Shown: positions 1 to 8,359 of the stretch, piece by piece | Layout: each line of letters begins with the position of its first letter | How positions within the stretch are numbered: the stretch's first letter is position 1 | Assembly (NCBI GenBank): GCA_017631325.1 | Contig: JAGBTM010000032.1 | Location: 1-52,581, forward strand | DNA from: Clostridia bacterium | GTDB lineage: Bacteria > Bacillota > Clostridia > Oscillospirales > CAG-272 | Length of the DNA stretch: 52,581 bases | Reading direction: 5' to 3' | Translations under genes and position numbers: made by a program | The notes under the pieces: model-generated | The model's input: only the letters and a program-made list of their open reading frames with translations | What the model was told of the DNA's origin: nothing | Database searches by the model: none

Positions 1-150
1 ATTGAAAGCCGAGCTTTCGTGAATTGCCTGCGGCACAAATTGTGCCTTTGGCGCGTTGGCTGCAATTCAATTCACGGAGCGAAGCGAGAAATCATGGCGC
101 GGCCAATTCATGATGCATTAGCATCAATTCATTTATAATAGAAAAAAGCA
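1..150. repeat. Palindromic hairpin array, truncated at window edge
   Basis: Short imperfect hairpins (GATGCATTAGCATC, GGCACAAATTGTGCC and others) are separated by a recurring GAATT/AATTC word. No coding potential is visible. The layout resembles the array at 12.23-12.45 kb, where the separator word is GATGTT. The left end lies outside the window. From 150 to 370 there are only two terminators and AT-rich spacer. Confidence 0.5.
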
Positions 151-180
151 ACACCGATAATAAAAACGACAAAAAAGCAA

Positions 181-213
181 AGCGAGAGGAACAAAAAAGT
201 CCTCTCGCTTTTA
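181..213. terminator. Hairpin terminator
   Basis: A perfect 10-bp stem (AGCGAGAGGA/TCCTCTCGCT) is followed by TTTTAT on the plus strand. It probably ends a transcript entering from the left. Confidence 0.6.
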
Positions 214-306
214 TAATATAAAAATAACAAAAAGGTAAACTACGTTTTACAAAGTAGAGCTAATTACACCAACAAACAGTGCCTTGTCCCGTTTTAAAAC
301 AAGAAC

Positions 307-345
307 AATTAAAGCGCTCGCAGAGCATTTCTACACCGCGAGCGC
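307..345 (-). terminator. Terminator of the BspA-like gene
   Basis: GCGCTCGC (314-321) pairs with GCGAGCGC (338-345). Read on the reverse strand, a T-rich stretch follows. It lies 26 bases past the stop codon of the LRR gene. Confidence 0.6.
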
Positions 346-370
346 CGTTGTATTAATTAGTATTTTCGCC

Positions 371-3300
371 TTATTTCTCTGCCTTGTAGTTCCATACAAC
401 AGGGCGGTTGCTATAGTTCCAGTATGAATCCCAACCCGTAGGCTTGCTTTCAGCCTCACAGTATATCGTAAGACTGCTACAACCATAGAACGCGCGTTCG
501 CCAATGCTCGTCACACTGTCGGATATCACAATCCTCTCAAGACTGCTACAACCATAGAACGCATATCCGCCAATGCTCGTCACACTGTCGGATATCACAA
601 TCCTCTCAAGACTGCTACAACCATAGAACGCATATCCGCCAATGCTCGTCACACTGTCGGGTATTATTATACCGGTAATGTTACTACAACTAAAAGCATA
701 CACCGGAATTGTCGTCACGCCGTTTGGAATAACTACGTCTTTTACTAATTCTCCGTTAAGGTATAGATTATCGGCATGGCAGAGAGGATTTGCGTTACCA
801 CTTTCAAAAGATATATTGCACCACGCTGCTGTGTCAGTAATATATACGTTTGTAAGACTGTTACAACCCGAGAACGCAGAATAGCCAATGCTCGTCACAC
901 TGTCAGGTATCACAATGCTCTCAAGACTGCTACAACCATCGAACGCCCAAGAGCCAATGCTCGTCACACTGTCAGGTATCACAATGCTCTCAAGGCTGCT
1001 GCAACCACGGAACGCAGAATTACCAATGCTTGTTCCGCCTGTAATAACTACAGTTTTCAGACTTTGCGGCACATTACCTCCAAATATAGAGTCAAAGCTG
1101 GTATATGATATCCTACCCTTACTAGTTCCAACAAACGGCAGTGTTATACTGATGAGATTGCTACAACCCGAGAGCGCAGAATAACCAATGCTTGTGACAC
1201 TATCTGGTATCTCAATTCTCATAAGACTGCTACAACCATCGAACGCACTTTCACCAATGCTCGTCACACTATCGGGTATCTCAATGCTCTCAAGACTATT
1301 GCAGCTAAAAGCATAAGACTGAATTGTCGTTACACCGTACGGAATAACTACGTCTTTTACTAATTCTCCGTTAAGGTATAGATTATACGCATAACAGAGA
1401 GGATTTGAATCAATGATTCCAAAAGATATATTACACCATGCCGCTATGTCAGTAATATATACGTTTGTAAGACTGCTACAACCCGAGAACGCAGAAGAGC
1501 CAATGCTCATCACACTGTCGGGTATCTCAATGCTCTTAAGACTGCTACAACCATAGAACGCACAAGAGCCGATGCTTGTTACGCTGTCAGGCATCACAAT
1601 GCTCTCAAGACTGCTACAACCATAGAACGCAGAATTACTAATGATTGTCACACCGTCGGGTATCACAATGCTCGTAAGACTGCTACAACCACGGAACGCC
1701 ACGGAGCCAATGCTCGTCACACTGTCAGGCATCACAATGCTCTCAAGACTGCTACAACCATAGAACGCAGAAGAGCCGATGCTTGTTACGCTGTCAGGCA
1801 TCACAATACTCTCAAGACTGCTACAACCATAGAACGCAGAAGAGCCGATGCTGTTAAGCTTACTGTTCTCACCAAAGCTTACGTTCGCAAGGCTTGAGCA
1901 ATTATAAAACGCATATTCGCCAGTGATCGTGACACCGTCAGGTATCATGATGCTAGTAAGGCTACTACAACCATCGAACGTATAATTGCCAATGCTCGTC
2001 ACACTGTCGGGTATCTCAATACTCTCAAGGCTGCTACAACCTGAGAACGTATAATCGCCTATGCTCGCGAGACCATAGGGTATCTCAATGCTTATAAGAC
2101 TGTTGCAACCACGAAACGCATATTTGTCTATGCTCGTCACACTGTCAGGTATCACAATGCTCTCAAGACTGCTACAATTTTGGAACGCATTAGAGCAAAT
2201 GCTCGTCACACTGTCAGGTATCACAACACTCATAAGACTGCTGCAACCTGAGAACGCAGAATTATGAATGCTCGTCACACTGTCAGGTATCACAACACTC
2301 ATAAGACTGCTGCAACCATAGAACGCAGAATCATGAATGCTTGTCACACCGTCGGGTATCTCAATGCTCTTAAGACCGTTGCAACCATAGAACGCAGAAT
2401 TACTAATGATTGTCACACCGTCGGGTATCACAATGCTCTCAAGGCTGCTACAACTCGAAAACGCCCAAGCGCCAATTTCCGCCGCGGAGGTAATAATTAC
2501 GGTTTTTAGACTTTGCGGAACGCAAGTGTTATAACCCCCGAATATATAACCAAAACGAGTGTTAGATGTACCATCTTTGCTAGCTCCAACAAACGGAAGC
2601 GTTATACTGATGAGATTGCTACAACCCGAGAGCGCAGAATAACCAATGCTTGTGACACTATCTGGTATTACAATGCTCTCAAGACTGCTGCAACCCTCGA
2701 ACGCAGAAGAGCCAATTTCCGCCGCGGAGGTAATAATTACGGTTTTTAGACTTTGCGGAACGCAACTTGAGTTATCACCCCCGAAGATATAGCCAAAGTG
2801 AGAATTGGACGTACCCCACTTGCCAACTCCCACAAACGGCAGTGTTACACTACTAAGACTGCTACAACCATAGAACGCAGAATAACCAATACTGGTCACA
2901 CCGTCTGGTATCTCTATACTCTTAAGGCTACTGCAACCCTCGAACGCAGAAGAGCCTATGCTCGTGACACTGTCGGATATCTCAATGCTCTCAAGACTAT
3001 CGCAGCTAAAAGCATATGATGGGATTCTCGTCACGCCATACGGAACAACTACGTCTTTTACTAATTCTCCGTTAAGGTATAGATTATACGCATAACAGAG
3101 AGGATTTGAATCACTGATTTCAAAAGATATATTACACCATGCCGCTATGTCAGTAATATATACGTTTATAAGACCGCTACAACCCTCAAACGCAGAATAG
3201 CCAACGCTCACCACACTGTTGGGCATCTCAATGCTCTCAAGAGCGCCGCAACCCGAGAACGCATACGAGCCAATACTCGTCACACCGTCGGATATCTCAA

Positions 3301-4642
3301 TACTCTCAAGGCTGATACAACCTGAGAACGCATAGGCGCCAATCCTCGTCACACTATCAGGTATCTTGATACTCTCAAGAATGATACAACTTGAGAACGC
3401 ATCATCGCCAATCTTCGTCACCGCTTTTCCCTCGTAGGTTGCCGGTATAACAACGTTCGGCTCTGTGCCCTCGTATCCTGTAACACTATACGTATCAGCC
3501 GTACTAAGCGTAAATTTAAGTCCCTCGGTGTATTCCTTGACGTAGCTCGGATCTTTCTCTCCACAGATGGTACAGCTGCCGTTTGCATAGCTATGTCCGC
3601 TTGCAGAAATTTCGTCTGAAACATAGCTGTCACCGCAAGTGCAGGTGTAAGTTGTATATCCTGCATCAGTGCAGGTATGGGGTGTAACTACAGCCTCGTA
3701 GCTATGCCCTTTGGCAGAGTCCGTGTCGGGTTTTGTGTCAATTTCGCCGCATCTTGAGCACACAGCACTCAGCGTTCCGTCCTCTGTACATGTCGCGTTT
3801 TCGTCAGACGTGTAATCACCAAAGCTATGTCCAAGATCAGAGCAATCCAGCTCTCGATAAACCGCCACGTAAGCCTTGCTTGAATTTACCGTAATTCTAA
3901 GCTCAGCATCATATCCAACAACCTTTCCGTCAGAGGAAATCCAATAATCAAGTTTATAACCCTCTCTGTTTTCAGCAACAAGAAAAGCGTAGTCTCCCGC
4001 AGAAAACTCGCCGCTTACACTTCCATCGCTAAGCGTGCCGTTCTGTACAGATATCGTATATTTTGCAAGAAAAATATCCGTCGGCAGAGATTCTTCTTTA
4101 TAGTCAAAATAATTCTGCGTTGTAGCACCGTATGCAAGCATAGCACGTAAAACCGCTTTAAGCTCTTCGTTTTTTGTTTCGCTCACGCCTTCAATAAGAC
4201 CAAGCTTTCCCTTTGCATATTCAAGTATGCTATACGATGTTACATCGCTATAAATATATTCTCCGCCATTTTTTACGTAAGCGCGAGAATACACGACGTC
4301 GGTCATTTGCTTTGCCGCAAATTCGGTGTATTCAAAAATATAATATTTTACACCGGAAATTGTCTGATAACCCACGGTTTTCGAGGAGGATTTTTCCGTT
4401 CCCTTTTCGTAGGTTGTTTGCGGCTCGGTCCAATAAAGCATACCGAAGTCCCCGCTCGCGAGCGCTTCGTCACCGTTAAGCTTAACGGCGTATTTGATAA
4501 ATATATTATCTTCGAAAGAAAGATTATACTTGTCAATACTCAGCGAAACCTGCTCGGTCTGCGAGGTTGCCGCAAAAGAAACTACCGCTATAGAGCACAT
4601 AATTAGCATTGCGACAAAAATTGCAGAAATAATTTTTCTCAT
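371..4642 (-). CDS. BspA-like leucine-rich repeat (LRR_5) secreted surface protein
   Basis: About 1423 residues. The ATG at 4642 is chosen because AAAGGA lies about 10 bases upstream; a TTG further out would put that site inside the gene. A signal peptide (about residues 1-28, ending VVSFAA) is followed by a region with no recognised domain (to about 265), then CxxC-rich GHS/ATC repeats resembling zinc ribbons. The rest is about 35 BspA-type LRR units of 23 residues (pattern FxGCSSLxSIxIPDSVTSIG). The array is broken three times by an insert beginning YITD(I/T)AAWCNISF and by LPFVG...FGGYN inserts. There is no LPxTG motif, so the mode of anchoring is unknown. Family members are adhesins or surface-binding proteins; the target here cannot be told. 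It lies 42 bases after the small peptide gene 4685-4813 with no terminator between, so the two probably form an operon. Confidence 0.9.
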   Translation of the reverse strand: MRKIISAIFVAMLIMCSIAVVSFAATSQTEQVSLSIDKYNLSFEDNIFIKYAVKLNGDEALASGDFGMLYWTEPQTTYEKGTEKSSSKTVGYQTISGVKYYIFEYTEFAAKQMTDVVYSRAYVKNGGEYIYSDVTSYSILEYAKGKLGLIEGVSETKNEELKAVLRAMLAYGATTQNYFDYKEESLPTDIFLAKYTISVQNGTLSDGSVSGEFSAGDYAFLVAENREGYKLDYWISSDGKVVGYDAELRITVNSSKAYVAVYRELDCSDLGHSFGDYTSDENATCTEDGTLSAVCSRCGEIDTKPDTDSAKGHSYEAVVTPHTCTDAGYTTYTCTCGDSYVSDEISASGHSYANGSCTICGEKDPSYVKEYTEGLKFTLSTADTYSVTGYEGTEPNVVIPATYEGKAVTKIGDDAFSSCIILESIKIPDSVTRIGAYAFSGCISLESIEISDGVTSIGSYAFSGCGALESIEMPNSVVSVGYSAFEGCSGLINVYITDIAAWCNISFEISDSNPLCYAYNLYLNGELVKDVVVPYGVTRIPSYAFSCDSLESIEISDSVTSIGSSAFEGCSSLKSIEIPDGVTSIGYSAFYGCSSLSSVTLPFVGVGKWGTSNSHFGYIFGGDNSSCVPQSLKTVIITSAAEIGSSAFEGCSSLESIVIPDSVTSIGYSALSGCSNLISITLPFVGASKDGTSNTRFGYIFGGYNTCVPQSLKTVIITSAAEIGAWAFSSCSSLESIVIPDGVTIISNSAFYGCNGLKSIEIPDGVTSIHDSAFYGCSSLMSVVIPDSVTSIHNSAFSGCSSLMSVVIPDSVTSICSNAFQNCSSLESIVIPDSVTSIDKYAFRGCNSLISIEIPYGLASIGDYTFSGCSSLESIEIPDSVTSIGNYTFDGCSSLTSIMIPDGVTITGEYAFYNCSSLANVSFGENSKLNSIGSSAFYGCSSLESIVMPDSVTSIGSSAFYGCSSLESIVMPDSVTSIGSVAFRGCSSLTSIVIPDGVTIISNSAFYGCSSLESIVMPDSVTSIGSCAFYGCSSLKSIEIPDSVMSIGSSAFSGCSSLTNVYITDIAAWCNISFGIIDSNPLCYAYNLYLNGELVKDVVIPYGVTTIQSYAFSCNSLESIEIPDSVTSIGESAFDGCSSLMRIEIPDSVTSIGYSALSGCSNLISITLPFVGTSKGRISYTSFDSIFGGNVPQSLKTVVITGGTSIGNSAFRGCSSLESIVIPDSVTSIGSWAFDGCSSLESIVIPDSVTSIGYSAFSGCNSLTNVYITDTAAWCNISFESGNANPLCHADNLYLNGELVKDVVIPNGVTTIPVYAFSCSNITGIIIPDSVTSIGGYAFYGCSSLERIVISDSVTSIGGYAFYGCSSLERIVISDSVTSIGERAFYGCSSLTIYCEAESKPTGWDSYWNYSNRPVVWNYKAEK

Positions 4643-4684
4643 TTTTCTTTTTCCTTTCAAAATATTAAAATGTTTAATTTATAC

Positions 4685-4813
4685 TTAAGTCCATTCTCCG
4701 TCGTTTTCTCCATCATCCTCTTCAACATACTCGTCGCCATACGATGTCGTTATTATATCGTAAGACTCAAAATAAACAAATTCCATATCCGGAATTACGT
4801 ACTCTTCTTTCAT
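4685..4813 (-). CDS. 42-residue acidic peptide (unrecognised)
   Basis: A short reading frame starting MKEEYVIPDMEFVYFESYD and continuing IITTS, then an Asp/Glu/Gly-rich tail ending DGEWT. AAAGGAAG lies just upstream of the ATG, and a consensus promoter (4881-4909) reads into it. It is the first gene of an operon with the BspA-like protein. The layout, a conserved-looking leader with P-x-M-E-x-x-x-F followed by ITTS and an acidic tail, recalls small Clostridial peptides of unknown function and some ribosomally made peptide precursors, but no modification enzyme lies nearby. It has no signal peptide or membrane segment. Function unknown; that it is translated is well supported by promoter and RBS. 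Confidence 0.7.
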   Translation of the reverse strand: MKEEYVIPDMEFVYFESYDIITTSYGDEYVEEDDGENDGEWT

Positions 4814-4857
4814 GTTTACTTCCTTTCTTTACAATGAGTTATATTTGTCGTTTATCT

Positions 4858-4873
4858 TACCAATGTTTTGGTA
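4858..4873. promoter_or_regulatory. Operator-like inverted repeat TACCAA-N4-TTGGTA
   Basis: The perfect 6-bp palindrome TACCAATGTTTTGGTA sits just downstream of the -10 box of the peptide/BspA promoter, over the expected start of transcription. A half site (TACCAA, 4939-4944) directly follows the -10 of the divergent XRE gene. This is the pattern expected if the XRE protein represses both directions (inference). Confidence 0.55.
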
Positions 4874-4880
4874 TGGAAAC

Positions 4881-4909
4881 ATTATAAATGAAAAATATTT
4901 CTTTGTCAA
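4881..4909 (-). promoter_or_regulatory. Sigma-A promoter of the peptide/BspA operon
   Basis: On the reverse strand: TTGACA (4909-4904), a 17-base spacer, and TATAAT (4886-4881). Both boxes match consensus exactly. Confidence 0.85.
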
Positions 4910-4973
4910 CCCTTTTATAGAAATTTTGTTGTATAATATACCAAAATAATAGTAAAAGAAATGGGGTGTTATT

Positions 4974-5252
4974 ACGGCAAACAGAATCAAGGATTCGAGG
5001 GAAGACAGAGAAATGAAGCAGAGTGAGCTTGCCGAAGCCACAGGAATAAACCAGCGTACTATCTCAAATTACGAAACGGGAAAAACAGAGCCTGACGCCG
5101 CTGCACTTATCAAACTTGCCGACTTTTTTAACGTTTCAATAGACTATCTCGTGGGGCGGACCTACGTAGATTTTTACACCGACAAAAAGAAGAACGAAAT
5201 TATTGACGAAATTATCGAAAAATTAGAGGATTTAAAGAAATTCAATAATTAA
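4974..5252 (+). CDS. XRE-family HTH regulator with non-canonical start
   Basis: The frame reads (T)ANRIKDSREDREMKQSELAEATG and continues as a typical HTH_3 domain (INQRTISNYETGKTEPDAAA, then ADFFNVSIDYLVGRT) with a short acidic/lysine tail. The only ATG in frame, at 5013, would delete helix 1 and has no ribosome binding site. The frame is clearly coding upstream to about 4971, where a GGGGTG site (4963-4968) precedes ATT-ACG-GCA. Relatives normally begin Met-Ala-Asn-Arg-Ile, so the ACG at 4974 stands where ATG is expected. Either ACG (or ATT at 4971) serves as a weak start, or the start codon has mutated. A TATAAT box at 4932-4937 could drive it. It is divergent from the peptide/BspA operon and its likely regulator. 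Confidence 0.7.
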   Translation, partial: TANRIKDSREDREMKQSELAEATGINQRTISNYETGKTEPDAAALIKLADFFNVSIDYLVGRTYVDFYTDKKKNEIIDEIIEKLEDLKKFNN

Positions 5253-5322
5253 AACAATCCGTAAAATCTTAACCGCTTTTTGACACAAATCTATATACGA
5301 CTATGAAAAACTTTATAATAAA

Positions 5323-5375
5323 CAAATAAAGAAGCGCTTATGACGTTTGATTTGCCATAAGCGCTTCTTTATTTG
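5323..5375. terminator. Bidirectional terminator
   Basis: A perfect 20-bp inverted repeat (5323-5342 with 5356-5375) with A- and T-rich flanks, located after the first XRE gene. It separates it from the second. Confidence 0.8.
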
Positions 5376-5397
5376 TGTTAATAATCAAGTATATGTA

Positions 5398-5407
5398 GGT
5401 ATACCTT
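5398..5407. promoter_or_regulatory. 10-bp palindrome upstream of second XRE gene
   Basis: AGGTATACCT is a perfect palindrome 80 bases before the GTG start at 5488. It is a candidate autoregulatory operator, though no promoter pair is obvious around it. Confidence 0.3.
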
Positions 5408-5487
5408 CTTATATTTTTCTAAAATTGTTGGTAAAATAATATACGAAGGTGAAACTACCGACCGTAATTATTATAGGGGGTGATGAC

Positions 5488-5733
5488 GTGAGCGTAAACG
5501 ATGCCGTTGCAAAGCGAATTTTAAAGCTTCTTCGTGAAAAAGATATGTCACAGTATCGACTAGAGCATAACTCGGGCATACAACACGGAAGTATGCAGTG
5601 CATTATGAACGGTCGCAACAAAACCGTAACGCTCAGTACGGTTATAATGATTGCAAAGGGCTTTGATATGTCGCTTAGAGAATTTTTAGACGACGATATT
5701 TTTAACCCCGAAAATTTAGAATTTGAACAATAA
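5488..5733 (+). CDS. Small XRE-family HTH regulator
   Basis: 81 residues. The GTG at 5488 is preferred because TAGGGGG (5474-5480) lies seven bases upstream; an ATG at 5449 would add 13 hydrophobic residues and has no such site. The HTH core reads NDAVAKRILKLLREKDMSQY, then RLEHNSGIQHGSMQCIMNGR and VIMIAKGFDMSLREFLDDD, typical of short Clostridial XRE proteins that are all DNA-binding domain. No partner gene adjoins it. Its target is unknown; the palindrome at 5398-5407 is a candidate. Followed directly by a terminator. Confidence 0.8.
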   Translation: MSVNDAVAKRILKLLREKDMSQYRLEHNSGIQHGSMQCIMNGRNKTVTLSTVIMIAKGFDMSLREFLDDDIFNPENLEFEQ

Positions 5734-5788
5734 AAGCCGCACGCCTTGTGAACCGAACGTGGTACACTAAGGCCGAGCGGCTTTTTGT
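5732..5788 (+). terminator. Terminator after second XRE gene
   Basis: AAAAGCCGC (5732-5740) pairs with GCGGCTTTT (5777-5785), followed by TTGTTTTTTG. It begins inside the stop codon of the XRE gene. Confidence 0.75.
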
Positions 5789-5920
5789 TTTTTGTAGGAA
5801 TTGTTTTTTCGCGATAAAGAAAATGCAATAATGCCATCTGGGATAATTGCGGAGCAAAAGCAAGGCGCATTCACGGCAAAATTCACCTCGGATTGAGCGT
5901 TGTGCGAGAGCTGTGCGCAG

Positions 5921-6043
5921 ACTTATCAGCGTGATGAGGCGCACCTATTTATCAGCGCAAGATAGAAAACAGACTTATCAGCGTGATGAGGCGCACCTAT
6001 TTATCAGCGCAAGACAGAAAACAGACTTATCAGCGTGATGAGG
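5921..6043. repeat. 52-bp direct tandem repeat, 2.4 copies
   Basis: Copies start at 5921, 5973 and 6025 (the last partial) and are nearly identical. The unit contains ACTTATCAGCGTGATGAGG and TTATCAGCGCAAGA. The third copy overlaps the stop codon and last residues of the U32 peptidase gene, whose reverse-strand stop is at 6030-6032. Confidence 0.85.
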
Positions 6044-8303
6044 TGCGACGACCTACTCTGCGGGATTTTTCTCCGTTTGGAAGAGGGGCTGCGCTCTTGT
6101 GTGCGCGCAGGACCTTTATAATTTCAGGAGAGCGCTCGACGGTGAAAAGGAGGTGTGAGTGATAAAGAGCCATTTTGTTTAGCTCATCTCTTTTGTCGGC
6201 CATATACGTGACGGCCGAGTTGAGTATAATATTCCTGTGCTTAAACTCGCGTATAACGGGGAACCTTTCGCCTCGTCTGTCGACGAGCGCCGCATCAAGA
6301 CAGCCGTCGCTACCTAAATTCTCTCCTGCGAAGCAGCGTTCAGTGAGCATAAGAGGTATTCTTCCATAGGTTATGACACCACCCGAAATATCTCTTGCCT
6401 GCGGTAAGGTAAGCTCGGCAGAGAGTATTCTCTTTTCTGCGCCAAGAGCTGCTATCACTCTATCGGCAGAGCCGTTCGTAATATTTAGTCTAAAACCGGC
6501 AAATATAACAAACCCGTACTCTTTCGCGAGGTCTAAATGCCCGATATTGTCAACCAAAGCGTACAAAACTCCGCATCTTTTGGCTTTTTCAAGAGCATCG
6601 CGCACCACACCCATCTCGGAATTTAATATGACAGGTGGTAAAAAAACCGCCTTTGAGAGAGCGAGTGCCATATCGCTTGAAAAGAGCGGCACAAAGGATA
6701 TATCGACGCCCAACAAAGCACCGCCCCCGCTCATAGCCGTATCAAGATACTCTTTCTCCGAGAAGAACTGCGCTGTGGTGAGCTTTCCCTCTCTCCTTAG
6801 TATACCGTATTTTTCGTCGGTTGGGAAATTGCTTTGACACTTCTTTCTTTTTATCTCGTATTTATACCCTGGAAGCGTGTCGGGGCGTGAGAAATCCTCG
6901 AATTTTTCAGCCGCGCATCTCCTAAGAGCGTTTATCTCGCCGGGCGAAAGGTTTGCGCCCTCGTCAAGAGTGAGATTTATATCCTCCACCGAGAGCGAAA
7001 GATAGGTGTTTCCCATCTTAGAGAGACGCTCCTTCACGCCTTCCGGCGAGAGAGGTGAGGTTTCGGCTCTGCGAGCCACAGCTCCCTTAACCGATACGCA
7101 TCGCGTACCGTCGGAGAGCGTCATTTCGGCAGGCTCACCGAGTTTTATTTTAACAGATGCGCACACCGGGTGTCGTAAAAGACCGTATTCACCCTCACCC
7201 GAGAGCCTCGATATTTCCTTATCCAAATCCGAGCGCACGCCTGTCATTTTTTGCCTGATTTTGCCCGTAAAATAGCCATCGGTAAAGCCGTCGCGCGAGA
7301 ATGCGCGTCTGAGGAGCTCACGCTCATCTTCGTTTGCCGAGCGCCCCTCGTCGAGCAGACGCCTATAAACCGAGGTAACTGTATAAACGTAAGAGGGAGA
7401 TTTCATTCTTCCTTCAATTTTGAGTGAGGATACGCCCGACGAAATAAGCTCAGGCACGTGCATAGCGAGTGACAAATCACGAAGCGAAAGAGGATATTCC
7501 GAGCGCACGCCATTGCCTATCTCACACCTACCGCACGCCGCACTATACTCAGGCGAGTGCGATACACACGATGAGCGAGTGGCACAAGAGCTACAAGCAG
7601 CAGAGCTGCGGGTAGTGGAGCTCTGTGTAAAAGAGGTGGGGGCAACCGATTTATGAGTGTCTGATACGCTGCGGCCAAGCGAAGTGAAGCTGTACGGCAG
7701 TCTGCACGGCTGAGCGCACTCACCGCGGTTTCCGCTTCTTCCGCCGACAAGCGACGAAAAGAGGCACTGACCCGAGTGGCTGACACACAGCGCGCCGTGT
7801 AAGAACACCTCGATTTCGGGTGCGCATTCATCACACACCGAGGATATATCCGAAAGCGAAAGTTCTCTTGCGAGAACAACCCTCGACACACCGAGAGAAG
7901 AGAGCGCGTTCGCTCCGTAGGTATTATGCACCGAGCATTGCGTTGAAGCGTGAAGCTCCATGTTCGGAACGGCAAGGCGAAGCTCCGATACAAGTCCGAA
8001 ATCTGCCACAATAAGCGCGTCAACGCCAAGAAGATACAGCTCTCTTGCGTATTCAACGGCATCGGCCATTTCCTTGTCACCAAGGAGAGTGTTGAGTGTA
8101 ACGTAGAGCTTAACGCCATTAAGATGGCAGTAGCTCACAGCACGGGAAAGCTCACCCGTGTCAAAATTTTTAGCATAAGCGCGCGCTCCAAAACGCTTTC
8201 CGCCTACGTAAACCGCATCTGCCCCAGCGGCCACAGCCGCCAGAAGACATTCGAAGCTTCCCGCAGGAGCGAGGAGCTCGGGTAGTTTTTCCTTTCTTCT
8301 CAT
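6030..8303 (-). CDS. U32 family peptidase / RlhA-type rRNA hydroxylation protein
   Basis: 757 residues; GGAGGAAT precedes the ATG. The N-terminal TIM-barrel-like U32 domain begins LPELLAPAGSFECLLAAV. The family signature EVFLHGALCVSHSGQC is at 165-180, with Cys173, Cys180 and Cys196/200 as likely ligands of the iron-sulfur cluster found in studied U32 proteins. The KIEGRMKSPSYV motif lies near 295-306, and a C-terminal collagenase-like (DUF3656-type) half follows. E. coli RlhA (23S rRNA C2501 hydroxylation) is the best-studied relative of this length. Unusual: residues about 207-265 form a Ser/Thr/Cys-rich insertion of low complexity between the cysteine cluster and the KIEGR motif. The C-terminus runs into the tandem repeat. 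Cytoplasmic; apparently transcribed alone. Confidence 0.88.
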   Translation of the reverse strand: MRRKEKLPELLAPAGSFECLLAAVAAGADAVYVGGKRFGARAYAKNFDTGELSRAVSYCHLNGVKLYVTLNTLLGDKEMADAVEYARELYLLGVDALIVADFGLVSELRLAVPNMELHASTQCSVHNTYGANALSSLGVSRVVLARELSLSDISSVCDECAPEIEVFLHGALCVSHSGQCLFSSLVGGRSGNRGECAQPCRLPYSFTSLGRSVSDTHKSVAPTSFTQSSTTRSSAACSSCATRSSCVSHSPEYSAACGRCEIGNGVRSEYPLSLRDLSLAMHVPELISSGVSSLKIEGRMKSPSYVYTVTSVYRRLLDEGRSANEDERELLRRAFSRDGFTDGYFTGKIRQKMTGVRSDLDKEISRLSGEGEYGLLRHPVCASVKIKLGEPAEMTLSDGTRCVSVKGAVARRAETSPLSPEGVKERLSKMGNTYLSLSVEDINLTLDEGANLSPGEINALRRCAAEKFEDFSRPDTLPGYKYEIKRKKCQSNFPTDEKYGILRREGKLTTAQFFSEKEYLDTAMSGGGALLGVDISFVPLFSSDMALALSKAVFLPPVILNSEMGVVRDALEKAKRCGVLYALVDNIGHLDLAKEYGFVIFAGFRLNITNGSADRVIAALGAEKRILSAELTLPQARDISGGVITYGRIPLMLTERCFAGENLGSDGCLDAALVDRRGERFPVIREFKHRNIILNSAVTYMADKRDELNKMALYHSHLLFTVERSPEIIKVLRAHKSAAPLPNGEKSRRVGRRTSSR

Positions 8304-8359
8304 ATTCCTCCAATATGCTTTTTGCGAATTAGTTCGTGTATCTTATGCTCGACATATTA

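Noticed and set aside
900..3300. Regular short repeats suggesting a CRISPR array
   Set aside because: The period (about 69 bases) is the DNA of 23-residue LRR units in an intact reading frame; no unique spacers or cas genes.
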